A program made the translations under genes and the position numbers. Below the pieces are notes generated by a model that did no database searches, was not told the origin of the DNA, and worked only from the letters and a program-made list of their open reading frames with translations. A stretch of 64,000 nt of DNA from Nocardioides albertanoniae (GTDB taxonomy: Bacteria > Actinomycetota > Actinomycetes > Propionibacteriales > Nocardioidaceae): positions 3,302,501 through 3,366,500 of the forward strand of contig NZ_VFOV01000001.1 in NCBI RefSeq assembly GCF_006716315.1. The letters are read 5' to 3'. This document shows, piece by piece, positions 1 to 8,902 of the stretch; positions within the stretch are counted from its first letter, which is position 1; every line of letters starts with the position of its first letter.

Positions 1-322
1 CACGCGACCACGTGCCCAACCACGCATCCTGAGGCCGGCCGATGAGCACCACGATCGGCGGAGCCTCACGCACCTCGTCCTTGACCGCCTTCGCGACCCC
101 CAGCCCACCGGCCGGGGCGGCCTCTCCGTCGAGCACCGCCAGCGCCAGGCCACCAGCGTCCAGCTGGGCTCGCACCGCCGGTTCGGTGGCGACCTCGACG
201 TACTCCAGCTCCGGCAGGCTCGGGTGGGGACGGCGCCCCAGAGCCAGGATCACCTGCTTGCGTACGTCGACGTCGTCGCTGTAGACGAGGATCTTCAAAG
301 GATTCGAGGTGGTGTCGGTCAC
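1..322 (-). CDS. Receiver-like (response regulator fold) protein, 3' end outside window
   Basis: The 107 visible codons start at GTG and read VTDTTSNPLKILVYSDD, followed by an LAVLDGE strand and a PPIVVLIG strand. This order (acidic pair after strand 1, Asp after strand 3) resembles a CheY-like receiver domain. No DNA-binding domain is visible because the gene runs off the left edge. A TAGCAT box ends 6 nt before the GTG, which supports this start and a leaderless transcript. It is transcribed away from ctaE, so the two genes share the 323-470 spacer. Homologs next to ctaE are known to me in related actinobacteria, but no function is established. It could be an atypical receiver that is not phosphorylated. 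Confidence 0.6.
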   Translation of the reverse strand, partial: MTDTTSNPLKILVYSDDVDVRKQVILALGRRPHPSLPELEYVEVATEPAVRAQLDAGGLALAVLDGEAAPAGGLGVAKAVKDEVREAPPIVVLIGRPQDAWLGTWSR

Positions 323-328
323 ACCACG

Positions 329-334
329 ATGCTA
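329..334 (-). promoter_or_regulatory. Candidate -10 box of the receiver-like gene
   Basis: On the minus strand TAGCAT lies 6 nt before the GTG at 322, the spacing expected for a leaderless mRNA. No clear -35 box was identified. Confidence 0.45.
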
Positions 335-457
335 GCGCCATCACCATGGTCCGCGGCCACATGTCACACACCCGATCTGAGCGGTGTCGAATGCTTGTAA
401 CACCAGCCTCATCGACGACACACAGGGTCCCAAGAAGACTCCGAGAATCGGGCAGGA

Positions 458-463
458 CATAAT
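458..463 (+). promoter_or_regulatory. Candidate -10 box of ctaE (leaderless start)
   Basis: CATAAT is followed by 7 nt and the GTG at 471. This makes GTG 471 the likely first codon of a leaderless transcript and argues against the ATG at 462, which overlaps the box. Confidence 0.45.
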
Positions 464-470
464 GGCGTGC

Positions 471-1127
471 GTGGCGACAGTATCGACTCTTCCAACAGCC
501 CGCCTGCACGGGCATCACGACCGTCCGAGCATGGTCAGCGTGGGGACCATCATCTGGCTCTCGAGCGAGCTGATGTTCTTCGCGGCGCTGTTCGCGGCCT
601 ACTTCACCATCCGGGCGGTGAGCCCGGAGGTGTGGGAAGCCAACACCGAAGGCCTCAACATCCCGTTCGCGGCGGTGAACACGACGATCCTCGTGCTGTC
701 GTCGTTCACCTGCCAGTTCGGTGTGTTCGCTGCTGAGCGTGGCCAGGTCGGCCGCAAGGGCTCCCTGCTCGCGGTGCGTCTGTGGGGCCTGCGTGAGTGG
801 TTCATCCTCACCTACCTCATGGGCGCGGTCTTCATCGCCGGTCAGGCGACGGAGTACGCCGCCCTGGTGCAGGAGGGCATCGCCCTCAACCGTGGCATCA
901 CCGGCCCCGACGACCCCTACGGCTCCGTCTTCTACCTCACGACGGGCTTCCACGGCCTGCACGTGACCGGTGGCCTGATCGCCTTCCTGTTCGTGCTCGG
1001 CCGGACGTACGTGGCCAAGCGATTCACCCACGAGCAGGCCGTCTCCGCGATCGTCGTGTCCTACTACTGGCACTTCGTCGACGTGGTGTGGATCGGCCTG
1101 TTCGCGACCATCTACCTCCTCAAGTGA
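471..1127 (+). CDS. ctaE: Cytochrome c oxidase subunit III (CtaE)
   Basis: This 218-residue membrane protein is subunit III of the aa3-type terminal oxidase, which takes electrons from the bcc complex and reduces oxygen at the plasma membrane. The N-terminus runs into [20 protein letters not shown], the first of five hydrophobic segments, and the family signatures [10 protein letters not shown] and [14 protein letters not shown] are present near the C-terminus. GTG 471 is chosen because of the -10-like CATAAT 7 nt upstream. ATG 462, three codons earlier, is the alternative. It lies 13 nt before qcrC, so ctaE-qcrC-qcrA-qcrB form one operon for the bcc-aa3 supercomplex. Confidence 0.95.
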   Translation: MATVSTLPTARLHGHHDRPSMVSVGTIIWLSSELMFFAALFAAYFTIRAVSPEVWEANTEGLNIPFAAVNTTILVLSSFTCQFGVFAAERGQVGRKGSLLAVRLWGLREWFILTYLMGAVFIAGQATEYAALVQEGIALNRGITGPDDPYGSVFYLTTGFHGLHVTGGLIAFLFVLGRTYVAKRFTHEQAVSAIVVSYYWHFVDVVWIGLFATIYLLK

Positions 1128-1140
1128 CCAAGGACTGAAT

Positions 1141-2022
1141 GTGCGTCTCCTGAACCGCTCCGTCGGTCGACTGTCGCGGCTGCGTCGCCGCCCGTTGGCC
1201 GGTGCCGCTGTGCTCCTGGTCGCTCTGCTGAGCACCGGCGGGCTCTACGCCGCCTTCTCCCCCGCCTCCCAGGCCGAGACCGAGAAGGACAACGCCGCGC
1301 TGGTCGCCGAGGGCAAAGAGCTCTTCATGATCAACTGCTCCACCTGCCACGGCTCCAACGGTGAGGGCATCACCACGCAGAACGGCAAGCTCTACGGCCC
1401 CTCGCTGATCGGTGTCGGCGCCGCGTCCGTCGACTTCCAGGTCGGCACCGGCCGGATGCCGATGGCCCAGCCCGGCGCCCAGGTCGAGGTCAAGGACCCG
1501 AGCTTCAACCAGGACGAGATCGACGCGTTGGCTGCCTACGTCGCCAGCCTGGGCCCCGGCCCGGCCACTCCCGACGCCGAGCAGTACGACCCGGAGACCT
1601 ACGGCTCCGAGAAGGAGAAGGAGGAGGCGGTCGCCCTGGGTGGCCAGATCTTCCTGACCAACTGCACCGCGTGCCACAACTTCACCGGCTCCGGCGGCGC
1701 CATGCCGCGCGGCGGTGAGGCTCCCAGCATCCTCAAGACCGACCCGAAGCACATCTACGAGGCGATGCTGACCGGTCCGCAGTCGATGGACACCTTCTCC
1801 GACGGCAACATCAGCCCGGAGGAGAAGAAGGCCGTCATCTCCTACGTCGAGTCGATGAAGGAGCAGCCCGACTACGGCGGCTTCAACAACGGCGCGCTCG
1901 GTCCGGTGACCGAGGGCATCGTCGCCTGGGTCGTCGGGCTCGGCGTCCTGGTGGCCTTCGCCGTATGGATCGCCGCGCACACCACGCGCACCAACCAGAC
2001 CAAGAAGGGATCTGCCAAGTGA
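1141..2022 (+). CDS. qcrC: Diheme cytochrome c subunit of the bc1 complex (QcrC)
   Basis: This 293-residue cytochrome c passes electrons from the bcc complex directly to the oxidase, replacing a soluble cytochrome c. An N-terminal hydrophobic segment (about 21-38) serves as signal or anchor, and a second membrane helix is at about 257-279. Two heme c sites are visible, CSTCH at 66-70 and CTACH at 175-179. Two c-type domains in one chain are typical of actinobacterial QcrC. It starts with GTG, and its TGA stop overlaps the qcrA GTG, indicating translational coupling. It belongs to the ctaE-qcrCAB operon. Confidence 0.96.
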   Translation: MRLLNRSVGRLSRLRRRPLAGAAVLLVALLSTGGLYAAFSPASQAETEKDNAALVAEGKELFMINCSTCHGSNGEGITTQNGKLYGPSLIGVGAASVDFQVGTGRMPMAQPGAQVEVKDPSFNQDEIDALAAYVASLGPGPATPDAEQYDPETYGSEKEKEEAVALGGQIFLTNCTACHNFTGSGGAMPRGGEAPSILKTDPKHIYEAMLTGPQSMDTFSDGNISPEEKKAVISYVESMKEQPDYGGFNNGALGPVTEGIVAWVVGLGVLVAFAVWIAAHTTRTNQTKKGSAK

Positions 2023-3182
2023 GCAGCGACCTCAGCGAGATCGAGAAGCACGACGACTCGCACCCAGAGCTCAACGCGCACACCGACGCGCTGCTGCCCG
2101 ATCCGGGCGTGCACGAGCACACCTGGCGTCCTACCGACGTCGATCCCAAGGCGGAGAAGCGTGCCGAGCGTCAGGTGAGCCTCTTCTTCGGCCTCTCCGC
2201 GATCTGCTCGGTGCTGTTCGTCGTCGCCTACTTCGCGATCAAGCCGGGCTACGACGGTGACGTCTGGGCCGGCTACGGCGCCTCCAACCTGGCGCTGGGC
2301 GCGAGCCTGGGCTTCGCCCTGCTGTTCCTCGGCATCGGCGTCATCCAGTGGGCCCGCAAGCTCGTCATCGACCAGGAGGTCACCGAGGAGCGCCACCCGG
2401 CCGCCTCCTCGCCCGCCACCCGCGAGGCCGCGGTCGCCGAGCTGAAGGCCGCGCTGCACGAGTCCGGCATGGCCCGCCGCCCGTTCATCCGCAACGCGAT
2501 GATCGGTTCGGCCGCCCTGCTGGGTCTGCCCGCGGTCGTGATGCTCAAGGACCTCGGCCAGACCAACGCCCAGATCACCGAGCAGAAGCCCTACGCCGGC
2601 GCCGGCCTCGAGCACACCGTGTGGGACGCGGGCGTCCGGGTCGTACGCGACGTGGTCGGCACCCCGATCCGCCCCGGTGACCTGGAGATCGGTGACCTGG
2701 TCAACGCCGAGCCGTCGACCATCTTCGACGGCAGCCTGCACGGCGCGCCGCTGCAGATCGCCAAGTCGAAGGCCGCCACCGTCCTGCTGCGGATGGACCC
2801 GGCCGACATCTCCAACGACGTGACCCGCAACTGGTCGGTCAACGGCATCGTGGCCTACTCCAAGATCTGCACCCACGTCGGTTGCCCGATCTCGCTCAAC
2901 GAGCGCACCACGCACCACCTGCTGTGCCCGTGCCACCAGTCGACCTTCGACCTCGCCGACCACGGCAAGGTCATCTTCGGCCCGGCTGGTCGCCACCTCC
3001 CGCAGCTGCCGCTGGGTGTCGACTCGGACGGCTTCCTCGTTGCCCTCTCCGACTACCCTGAGCCCGTGGGCGTCAGCTATTGGGAGCGCAACACCTACGA
3101 CATCGACGAGATCTTCGACGACTGGTCCAAGGACCACGCCGCCGACGCTGAGCAGTACGGCTACAAGGAGGGCGGCCAGTGA
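2019..3182 (+). CDS. qcrA: Rieske iron-sulfur subunit of the bc1 complex (QcrA)
   Basis: This 387-residue subunit carries the 2Fe-2S cluster that accepts the first electron from menaquinol. The cluster motifs are CTHVGC at 284-289 and CPCHQS at 303-308, each providing one Cys and one His. Three hydrophobic helices (about 54-74, 92-110 and 158-176) precede the Rieske domain, the enlarged actinobacterial form. The GTG start at 2019 overlaps the qcrC stop by 4 nt and has AAGGGA 8 nt upstream. The stop in turn overlaps the qcrB GTG. Confidence 0.96.
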   Translation: MSSDLSEIEKHDDSHPELNAHTDALLPDPGVHEHTWRPTDVDPKAEKRAERQVSLFFGLSAICSVLFVVAYFAIKPGYDGDVWAGYGASNLALGASLGFALLFLGIGVIQWARKLVIDQEVTEERHPAASSPATREAAVAELKAALHESGMARRPFIRNAMIGSAALLGLPAVVMLKDLGQTNAQITEQKPYAGAGLEHTVWDAGVRVVRDVVGTPIRPGDLEIGDLVNAEPSTIFDGSLHGAPLQIAKSKAATVLLRMDPADISNDVTRNWSVNGIVAYSKICTHVGCPISLNERTTHHLLCPCHQSTFDLADHGKVIFGPAGRHLPQLPLGVDSDGFLVALSDYPEPVGVSYWERNTYDIDEIFDDWSKDHAADAEQYGYKEGGQ

Positions 3183-4906
3183 GCACCGACACGTCCAAGG
3201 TTGCCGCCAGCAACGGCACCAAAGCCGCTGCCCCGGCGGGCAAGCCGACCAAGGCCGGCGCAGCCGCCAACTGGGCCGACGAGCGCCTCGGCGTCGGTGG
3301 CCTGAGCAAGTTCCTCTCCCGCAAGATCTTCCCCGACCACTGGTCGTTCATGCTCGGTGAGATCGCGCTGTGGAGCTTCGTGGTCCTGCTGGTCACCGGC
3401 GTCTTCCTGACCCTGTGGTTCAAGCCGTCGATGGCCGAGATCAACTACCAGGGCTCCTACGCCCCGCTGCGTGGCATCGAGATGTCCGAGGCGATGGCCT
3501 CGACGCTCAACATCTCCTTCGACGTACGCGGCGGTCTGCTGCTGCGCCAGGTGCACCACTGGTCGGCGATGCTCTTCATCGCCTCGATGATGATCCACAT
3601 GATGCGGGTCTTCTTCACCGGCGCGCACCGCAAGCCGCGTGAGATCAACTGGGTCATCGGCGCCACGCTGCTGCTCCTCGGCACGCTCGAGGGCTTCACC
3701 GGCTACTCGCTGCCTGACGACCTGCTCTCCGGCACCGGCATCCGGGCCGCGGACGGGTTCATGATGGCGATCCCGATCGTGGGCACCTACGTCTCGTTCT
3801 TCCTCTTCGGAGGCGAGTTCCCAGGTGACGACATCATCCCGCGCCTGTTCACGATCCACGTGCTCTTGATCCCGGCGCTGCTGCTGGCGCTGATCGGGGC
3901 CCACCTGATCCTGCTGATCTACCACAAGCACACCCAGTGGGCCGGCCCCGGCCGCACCGAGAAGAACGTCGTCGGCTACCCGATGGTGCCGAACTACATC
4001 TCCAAGATGACCGGCTTCTTCTTCATCACCTTCGGTGTGACCGCCCTGCTCGGAGCGTTCTTCTCGCTCAACCCGGTGTGGAAGTTCGGCCCCTACGACC
4101 CGACCAAGGTCACCGCGGGCTCGCAGCCCGACTGGTACATGGGCTGGCCTGACGGCGCGCTGCGCATCATGCCGGGCTGGGAGTCGCACTTCTGGGGCTC
4201 GACCTGGTCGTGGAACATCTTCCTTCCGGTCATCGTGCTGCCGATGGCGGCCTGGATGGTCGTGCTGATGCTCCCGTTCATCGAGTCGTGGATCACCGGT
4301 GACAAGCGCGAGCACCACCTGCTCCAGCGCCCGCGCAACGCTCCGACCCGCACCGCCACGTTCGTCGCGCTGATGACGTTCTACGCGGGCTTCTGGGCCG
4401 CGGGCGGCAACGACATCATCGCGATCAAGTTCGACCTCTCGATCAACCAGATCACCTACTTCCTGCGGGCGTTCGTGTTCCTGGGCCCGGTCGTGGCGTT
4501 CATCATCACGCGTCGTTGGTGCATCTCGCTGCAGCGTCACGACAACGAGAAGCTGCTGCACGGCTACGAGACCGGCACGGTCATCCGTACGCCCGAGGGT
4601 GCCTACCACGAGAAGCACCTGCCGCTCGACGTCGACGAGGCCTACGCCATCACCGTCCGCGACCGCGGCCGGAGCGGCGACGAGCCGGAGCTGAAGAAGA
4701 ACGGCAAGCCGACGCTGCGAGCCAAGCTGCGTGCGTTCTACTACGACCACGACGTGGACAAGCCCACCACCGAGGAGCTCACCGAGGCGCACCACCACGC
4801 CGAGCACGAAGCTCACGAGCTGGCTGCCTACGAGGGTCACGCCGTCGACGGGCACGACTTCGACGATCACCGTCACTCGGCGATCGAGGAGCCGCTCAAC
4901 CGCTGA
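3179..4906 (+). CDS. qcrB: Cytochrome b subunit of the bc1 complex (QcrB)
   Basis: This 575-residue integral membrane protein forms the quinol-oxidising and quinone-reducing sites and binds two b hemes. Heme-ligand histidines are seen in RQVHHWSAMLFIASMMIHMM (His127 and His140) and in the FTIHVLL...GAHLILL helix (His227 and His242). About eight to nine membrane helices are followed by a charged, His-rich cytoplasmic tail of roughly 120 residues, longer than in mitochondrial cytochrome b. The GTG start overlaps the qcrA stop. It is the last gene of the operon and is followed by a strong hairpin. Confidence 0.96.
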   Translation: MSTDTSKVAASNGTKAAAPAGKPTKAGAAANWADERLGVGGLSKFLSRKIFPDHWSFMLGEIALWSFVVLLVTGVFLTLWFKPSMAEINYQGSYAPLRGIEMSEAMASTLNISFDVRGGLLLRQVHHWSAMLFIASMMIHMMRVFFTGAHRKPREINWVIGATLLLLGTLEGFTGYSLPDDLLSGTGIRAADGFMMAIPIVGTYVSFFLFGGEFPGDDIIPRLFTIHVLLIPALLLALIGAHLILLIYHKHTQWAGPGRTEKNVVGYPMVPNYISKMTGFFFITFGVTALLGAFFSLNPVWKFGPYDPTKVTAGSQPDWYMGWPDGALRIMPGWESHFWGSTWSWNIFLPVIVLPMAAWMVVLMLPFIESWITGDKREHHLLQRPRNAPTRTATFVALMTFYAGFWAAGGNDIIAIKFDLSINQITYFLRAFVFLGPVVAFIITRRWCISLQRHDNEKLLHGYETGTVIRTPEGAYHEKHLPLDVDEAYAITVRDRGRSGDEPELKKNGKPTLRAKLRAFYYDHDVDKPTTEELTEAHHHAEHEAHELAAYEGHAVDGHDFDDHRHSAIEEPLNR

Positions 4907-4922
4907 GCAACATCTGGTACGC

Positions 4923-4960
4923 CACGTGGCGCCGTTCCCTCACGGGGACGGCGCCACGTG
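4923..4960 (+). terminator. Hairpin terminator after qcrB
   Basis: A 17-bp stem (arms 4923-4939 and 4944-4960, one G-T pair) closes on a 4-nt loop and begins 16 nt after the qcrB stop. There is no long U tract, as is common in actinobacteria. Confidence 0.8.
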
Positions 4961-5021
4961 CGTTGTGGGGCGCCTCGAACCATGGGCCCGAAACCCGGTT
5001 GTCCGCGGTCGGGCCTCCCCC

Positions 5022-5027
5022 TAAGGT
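5022..5027 (+). promoter_or_regulatory. Candidate -10 box of yqeY
   Basis: TAAGGT ends 6 nt before the ATG at 5034, and no Shine-Dalgarno sequence is present, consistent with a leaderless mRNA. Confidence 0.45.
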
Positions 5028-5033
5028 CCTGGC

Positions 5034-5384
5034 ATGAGCGACCTCCAGGCCCGCCTCCGTGCCGACCTCCTCACCGCCCGCAAGGCCCGTGACACCACGG
5101 CGACAGCCGTGCTGCGCTCGACGCTGGCGGCGATCGCCAACGCCGAGGCGCTCCCGGTCGCCGAAGCCGCCCTGAGCACCGACGGACCGATCGCCGGCGC
5201 CTCGACCGGCGTCGGGGCCACCGAGGCCGCCCGTCGAGAGCTCACCGACGACGACGTGCGGCGGATCATCACCGAGGAGCAGGCCGAGCGCATCGGCGCC
5301 GCGACCGACCTCGAGGCCCACGGCGCCGACGGGAAGGCGAGCGAGCTCCGCGCCGAGGCCGAGCTGCTGGCGGCGTACGTCTAG
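5034..5384 (+). CDS. GatB/YqeY-domain protein
   Basis: This 116-residue soluble protein resembles YqeY, which is related to the tail domain of GatB (tRNA-dependent amidotransferase subunit B). The visible features are an Ala/Arg-rich helix near the N-terminus (LRADLLTARKARDTTATAVL) and the ELTDDDVRRIITEEQAERI helix in the second half. Family members average about 150 residues, so this one is short, with part of the middle region missing. The cellular role of stand-alone YqeY proteins is not settled. It stands between the qcrB terminator and a palindromic repeat and converges on the rpiR gene. Confidence 0.7.
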   Translation: MSDLQARLRADLLTARKARDTTATAVLRSTLAAIANAEALPVAEAALSTDGPIAGASTGVGATEAARRELTDDDVRRIITEEQAERIGAATDLEAHGADGKASELRAEAELLAAYV

Positions 5385-5401
5385 CCGAGCCCCTCCCCCG
5401 T

Positions 5402-5466
5402 CGAGTCGGCTCGTCCTGACCGGAAAGCACGTCGAGTCGGCTCGTTATAACGAGCCGACTCGGCGT
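5402..5466. repeat. GAGTCGG palindromic repeat, copy 1 (possible bidirectional terminator)
   Basis: A perfect 30-bp palindrome occupies 5433-5462 (half-site CGAGTCGGCTCGTTA). It is preceded by a second GAGTCGGCTCGTCCTGACCG segment at about 5403-5422. The same elements recur at 32452-32541. Both copies lie between the ends of convergent genes, here yqeY and rpiR, so bidirectional termination is the simplest role. Confidence 0.8.
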
Positions 5467-5476
5467 CGGGTTCGCC

Positions 5477-6328
5477 TCAGCCCTGCGGGTCGAGCTCGCC
5501 GCCGACGACCTCGAGCACCCGGGCGCGCACGTTGGCGGCAGCCTCCGGGTCACGGGCGGCCAGGGCGGCGACGATGGCGTTGCCGAGGATGAGCTGCGGG
5601 ATGCGGATGATCGAGTCGAGCTCCTGCCGGAACCCGGCGCGGCCGCCCTGCGGAGTGACCAGCTCGACCTCGGCGAGCTTGGTCAGCTGGGTGCCGGTGA
5701 AGGAGGTCAGCGCGATGACGGACGCCTCGGCGGCGACCGCCGCTTGGGCTACCTGGATGGTCGGCGCCGTCGCGCCGGTGCCACTGACGACGATGCAGAC
5801 GTCGCCGGCGCGGAGCAGTCGAGCCCGGATGAGCTGGTCGAGGTGGTCGCTGGGGGCGACCGTGCTGAGCCCCTGCGAGGCCAGGCGCATGGCGATGTCC
5901 TTGGCCACCGGCGAGGAGACGCCGGTGCCGGCGACGAGCACCGATCGCGCGTTGGCGAGCAGCTCGACGGCGTTGCTGACCTGATCCTCGGAGAGGAGCC
6001 CGACCATGTCGGAGGCCGAGTCGGCGATGTCGGCGAAGAAGGCGCGTACGACCGTCAGCGGGCTGGTGCCCTCGTTCGTCTCGGTCTTGGTGGTGCCGAG
6101 GTCGCGGGCGAGCAGCACCTTCAGGTGCGGGAAGCCCCGGAACCCGAGTCGCTGCGAGGCTCTGACGACGGTCGCGGTGGAGACGGAGGCCTCGGCCGCG
6201 ATCTCCGCGGTGGTGGCCTCTATCGCCCATTCCGAGCGGGTCAGCACCACCTCGGCCACTGCTCGCTCGGACGGGTTGAGCCGCGGCATCGCAGCTCGGA
6301 TGGCCGGGAGTACGGGCGCGCTGGTCAT
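5477..6328 (-). CDS. MurR/RpiR-family transcriptional regulator (HTH + SIS)
   Basis: This 283-residue regulator has an N-terminal HTH_6 domain (AEASVSTATVVRASQRLGF, about 45-65) and a C-terminal SIS sugar-phosphate-binding domain (VLVAGTGVSSPVAKD and VIALTSFTG). RpiR proteins sense phosphorylated sugars or related phospho-compounds. It is the last gene of the phn operon, and its ATG overlaps the stop of the second phnE by 4 nt. It probably controls this operon, possibly through the palindrome at 10727-10743; that link is inference. The ligand may be a phosphorylated breakdown product of the imported compound. Confidence 0.85.
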   Translation of the reverse strand: MTSAPVLPAIRAAMPRLNPSERAVAEVVLTRSEWAIEATTAEIAAEASVSTATVVRASQRLGFRGFPHLKVLLARDLGTTKTETNEGTSPLTVVRAFFADIADSASDMVGLLSEDQVSNAVELLANARSVLVAGTGVSSPVAKDIAMRLASQGLSTVAPSDHLDQLIRARLLRAGDVCIVVSGTGATAPTIQVAQAAVAAEASVIALTSFTGTQLTKLAEVELVTPQGGRAGFRQELDSIIRIPQLILGNAIVAALAARDPEAAANVRARVLEVVGGELDPQG

Positions 6329-7206
6329 GCGGCGGCCCCCGCCATCGAAGTCTCGGTGCCGTGCAGGATCCGGTGACGCAGACCTGCGGAGATCTGGTCG
6401 ACCACGATCGTCACGATGATGATCACAGCCAGCATGATTCCACCCCATTCCCACTCGCGCCCTCGAAGGACACGGTTTAGAAGCGCACCAATTCCACCGG
6501 CGCTCACGACGCCGAGAATCGCGCTTGCTCTGATGTTCACCTCGAAGCGGTAGAGCCAGAACGCCACCGTCTCCGGCAGCATCTGGGGCACCACCGCGGT
6601 GCGGACCCGCTGCCACCACGACGCCCCGGCGGCCGTGACCGCCTCGACCGGGCGCGGATCGACCGCCTCGACGTTCTCCAGCGTCAGCTTGCCGAGCGAC
6701 CCGATCGAGTGGATCCCGATGGCCATCGCGCCGGCCATCGGGTTGAGCCCGAACAGCGGCAGCATCACGATGACCGCCAGCAGGATCTCCGGCACCGCGC
6801 GGATGGCGTTGAAGAACGTACGCACCGGCACCCGGACGAACCAGGGCGCGGTGTTGGAGGCCGCCAGGAAGGCCAGCGGGAAGGAGAACAGCGCACCGAC
6901 GCAGGTGCCGATCCAGGCCAGCGCCACCGACTCCCCCATCAGGCTCAACGAGTCCAGCCACCAGTCGCCGTAGGTCAGGTCGGGGTCGGACTGGCCCTCG
7001 GGATGAGCCCCGGGCCAGGTGAGTACGCCGTCGAGCATCTGCCCCGCGTACTGCAGGATCTCGCCGGGGAACTGCGGCAGCCGCTCCCACTTGGCATCCT
7101 CCAGCGACCAGCCGGCGAGCAGCACGACGCCGATCAGCACCAGTCCGGCCACCGTGTAGGGCCACTTCGGCGGCGGCTTCGGCCGCGCCTTGGCATCGGT
7201 GGTCAT
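6325..7206 (-). CDS. phnE: Phosphonate-type ABC transporter permease (PhnE, second copy)
   Basis: This 293-residue permease has a hydrophobic N-terminal helix (about 18-38), a long periplasmic-side insertion and then the typical five-helix core. The EAA loop is visible as EAVTAAGASWWQRVRTAVVP, followed by the PhnE-type FEVNIRASAILGVVSAGGIG. It should pair with the other PhnE to form the membrane channel served by PhnC and PhnD. The start overlaps the upstream phnE stop by 4 nt (ATGA), and the stop overlaps rpiR. The two permeases are diverged paralogs rather than a recent duplication. Confidence 0.9.
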   Translation of the reverse strand: MTTDAKARPKPPPKWPYTVAGLVLIGVVLLAGWSLEDAKWERLPQFPGEILQYAGQMLDGVLTWPGAHPEGQSDPDLTYGDWWLDSLSLMGESVALAWIGTCVGALFSFPLAFLAASNTAPWFVRVPVRTFFNAIRAVPEILLAVIVMLPLFGLNPMAGAMAIGIHSIGSLGKLTLENVEAVDPRPVEAVTAAGASWWQRVRTAVVPQMLPETVAFWLYRFEVNIRASAILGVVSAGGIGALLNRVLRGREWEWGGIMLAVIIIVTIVVDQISAGLRHRILHGTETSMAGAAA

Positions 7207-8033
7207 ACGAGCCTCCTGCGCAGCACCTGCGAGAGCAGGTCGATCGCGATGACGACCACGAAGATCACGATCACCACGGCGGCGAGCCGCGGATAGTCGG
7301 CCCGGTTGAAGTAGAGCATGATCAGCTGCCCGACACCGCCGGCCCCGACCGCGCCCAGCACGACGGAGGCGCGGATGTTGATCTCGAAGACGTAGAGCAC
7401 GTAGGAGGCGTAGTTGGGCAGCACCGCGGGCACGATCGCCACCCGGGCCCGCTGCCAGCCGGTGGCGCCGGCCGCGTCGAGGGCCTCCAACGGCCCGGGG
7501 TCGACGGCGTCGATGCTCTCCGCGGTCAGCTTGGCCACGATGCCGATGTTGAACAGGGTCAGCGCCAAGATCCCGGGCAGCGGCCCGGTGACGACGGCGA
7601 CGAAGACCAGGGCGTAGGCCATGTCGGGCAGCGACCGGATCACCGACATCACCGACTTGGTGACGCGGTAGACCGCCGGCGGCGCGCTCACCTTGGAGCC
7701 CAGCAGCGCCACTGCCAGGGCGATCAGGGAGCCGACGAAGGTCGCGATCACCGCGATGGCCGCGGTCTCCTTGAGAGCCACCCACAGCCGCGATGACGGG
7801 TCGGTGATCTCCTCCCACTCGGGGTGGACGACCTCCTCGAGGATCATCGTCAGCATCGGCCACTGCTCGACGACGGGCGCGAGCGAGAAGTCGATGGTCC
7901 ACCCGGCCAGCACCGTGACCACGACGGCGCCGAGCAGACCGATGACGAGCAGCGGGCTCGGCGGAGGCTTGGCCGGGCGCGCGGAGCTCCCCTGCGGCGC
8001 CTCGGGGTGGCGTACGGCGGTGGTCTGGCTCAT
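7203..8033 (-). CDS. phnE: Phosphonate-type ABC transporter permease (PhnE, first copy)
   Basis: This 276-residue inner-membrane permease has a cytoplasmic Pro-rich N-terminus, one hydrophobic helix at about 27-47 and a five-helix BPD_transp_1 core. The coupling loop reads [20 protein letters not shown] and is followed by [20 protein letters not shown], the standard PhnE signature. Four-base overlaps with phnC upstream and the second phnE downstream indicate one coupled mRNA. Systems with two phnE genes are known among phosphonate and phosphite importers. Confidence 0.9.
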   Translation of the reverse strand: MSQTTAVRHPEAPQGSSARPAKPPPSPLLVIGLLGAVVVTVLAGWTIDFSLAPVVEQWPMLTMILEEVVHPEWEEITDPSSRLWVALKETAAIAVIATFVGSLIALAVALLGSKVSAPPAVYRVTKSVMSVIRSLPDMAYALVFVAVVTGPLPGILALTLFNIGIVAKLTAESIDAVDPGPLEALDAAGATGWQRARVAIVPAVLPNYASYVLYVFEINIRASVVLGAVGAGGVGQLIMLYFNRADYPRLAAVVIVIFVVVIAIDLLSQVLRRRLV

Positions 8034-8902
8034 CCCGATGCGGCCTCGTCGGTGCCCGCGGCGACCGAGACACGCGCGTCGTCGGAGACGTCCTCAGCGG
8101 TCAGGGAGCGACCGTAGATCTTCTCGAAGACGGCGTCGTCGGCCTCGGCTGCGGTGCCGTCGAAGACGACCTTCCCCTCGCGCATGCCGACGATGCGGTC
8201 GGCGTAGCGCCGGGCAAGGTCGAGGAAGTGAAGGTTGACCACGGTAGTGATACCGAGATCGCGGTTGATTCGTTGCAGGTCGCGCATCACCAGATTGGCC
8301 GTGGGTGGGTCGAGAGAGGCGACCGGCTCGTCGGCGAGCACGACCGACGGCTCCTGGGCCAGCGCACGAGCGATCGCCACCCGCTGCTGCTGGCCGCCGG
8401 AGAGCTCGGAGGCGCGCACCCACGCCTTCTCGACGATCCCGACCCGCTCGAGCGCCTCGAAGGCGATCTCCTTGTCGGCCTTCGTGTGCAGGCCGACGGC
8501 CGAGCGCAGCATCGACTGAGCGTGCAGCCGTCCGGTGAGCACGTTGGCCATGACCGAGCGCCGGGTGACCAGGTTGAACCCCTGGAAGATCATCCCGATC
8601 TCCGCACGCAGCCGCCGCAGCCGGCGACCGCGCGCGGAGGCGACGTCGTTGCCGCCCACCGACAGCGTGCCGGCGGAGACCGGCACCAGGCCGTTGATCG
8701 TGCGGATCAGCGTCGACTTGCCGGCGCCGGAGAGTCCGACCACGACCACGAACTCGCCCTCGGGGATGTTGAGCGAGACGTGGTCGAGACCGCGGGTGCC
8801 GTTCGGGTAGACCACCGAGACCCCGTCGAAGACGACGTCGTGCCCACCCTGGGACCCGCCCTGTGGCTCGTCCTGGGGCCTGTCTGAGTCGGAGGCGCTC
8901 AT
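8030..8902 (-). CDS. phnC: Phosphonate-type ABC transporter ATP-binding protein (PhnC)
   Basis: This 290-residue ATPase energises the importer. Walker A is GLSGAGKS at 56-63, the ABC signature is LSGGQQQR at 167-174 and Walker B is VVLADEP just after. The [19 protein letters not shown] switch region follows. The family is usually about 260 residues; the extra length is an N-terminal polar stretch and an acidic C-terminal tail. It overlaps phnD and phnE by 4 nt each. Sequence alone cannot distinguish phosphonate, phosphite or another phosphorus compound as substrate. Confidence 0.93.
   Translation of the reverse strand: MSASDSDRPQDEPQGGSQGGHDVVFDGVSVVYPNGTRGLDHVSLNIPEGEFVVVVGLSGAGKSTLIRTINGLVPVSAGTLSVGGNDVASARGRRLRRLRAEIGMIFQGFNLVTRRSVMANVLTGRLHAQSMLRSAVGLHTKADKEIAFEALERVGIVEKAWVRASELSGGQQQRVAIARALAQEPSVVLADEPVASLDPPTANLVMRDLQRINRDLGITTVVNLHFLDLARRYADRIVGMREGKVVFDGTAAEADDAVFEKIYGRSLTAEDVSDDARVSVAAGTDEAASG

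Noticed and set aside
66..1235. A 389-codon minus-strand frame over ctaE
   Set aside because: CtaE is clear on the plus strand. The genuine minus-strand gene at 1-322 is in a different frame.
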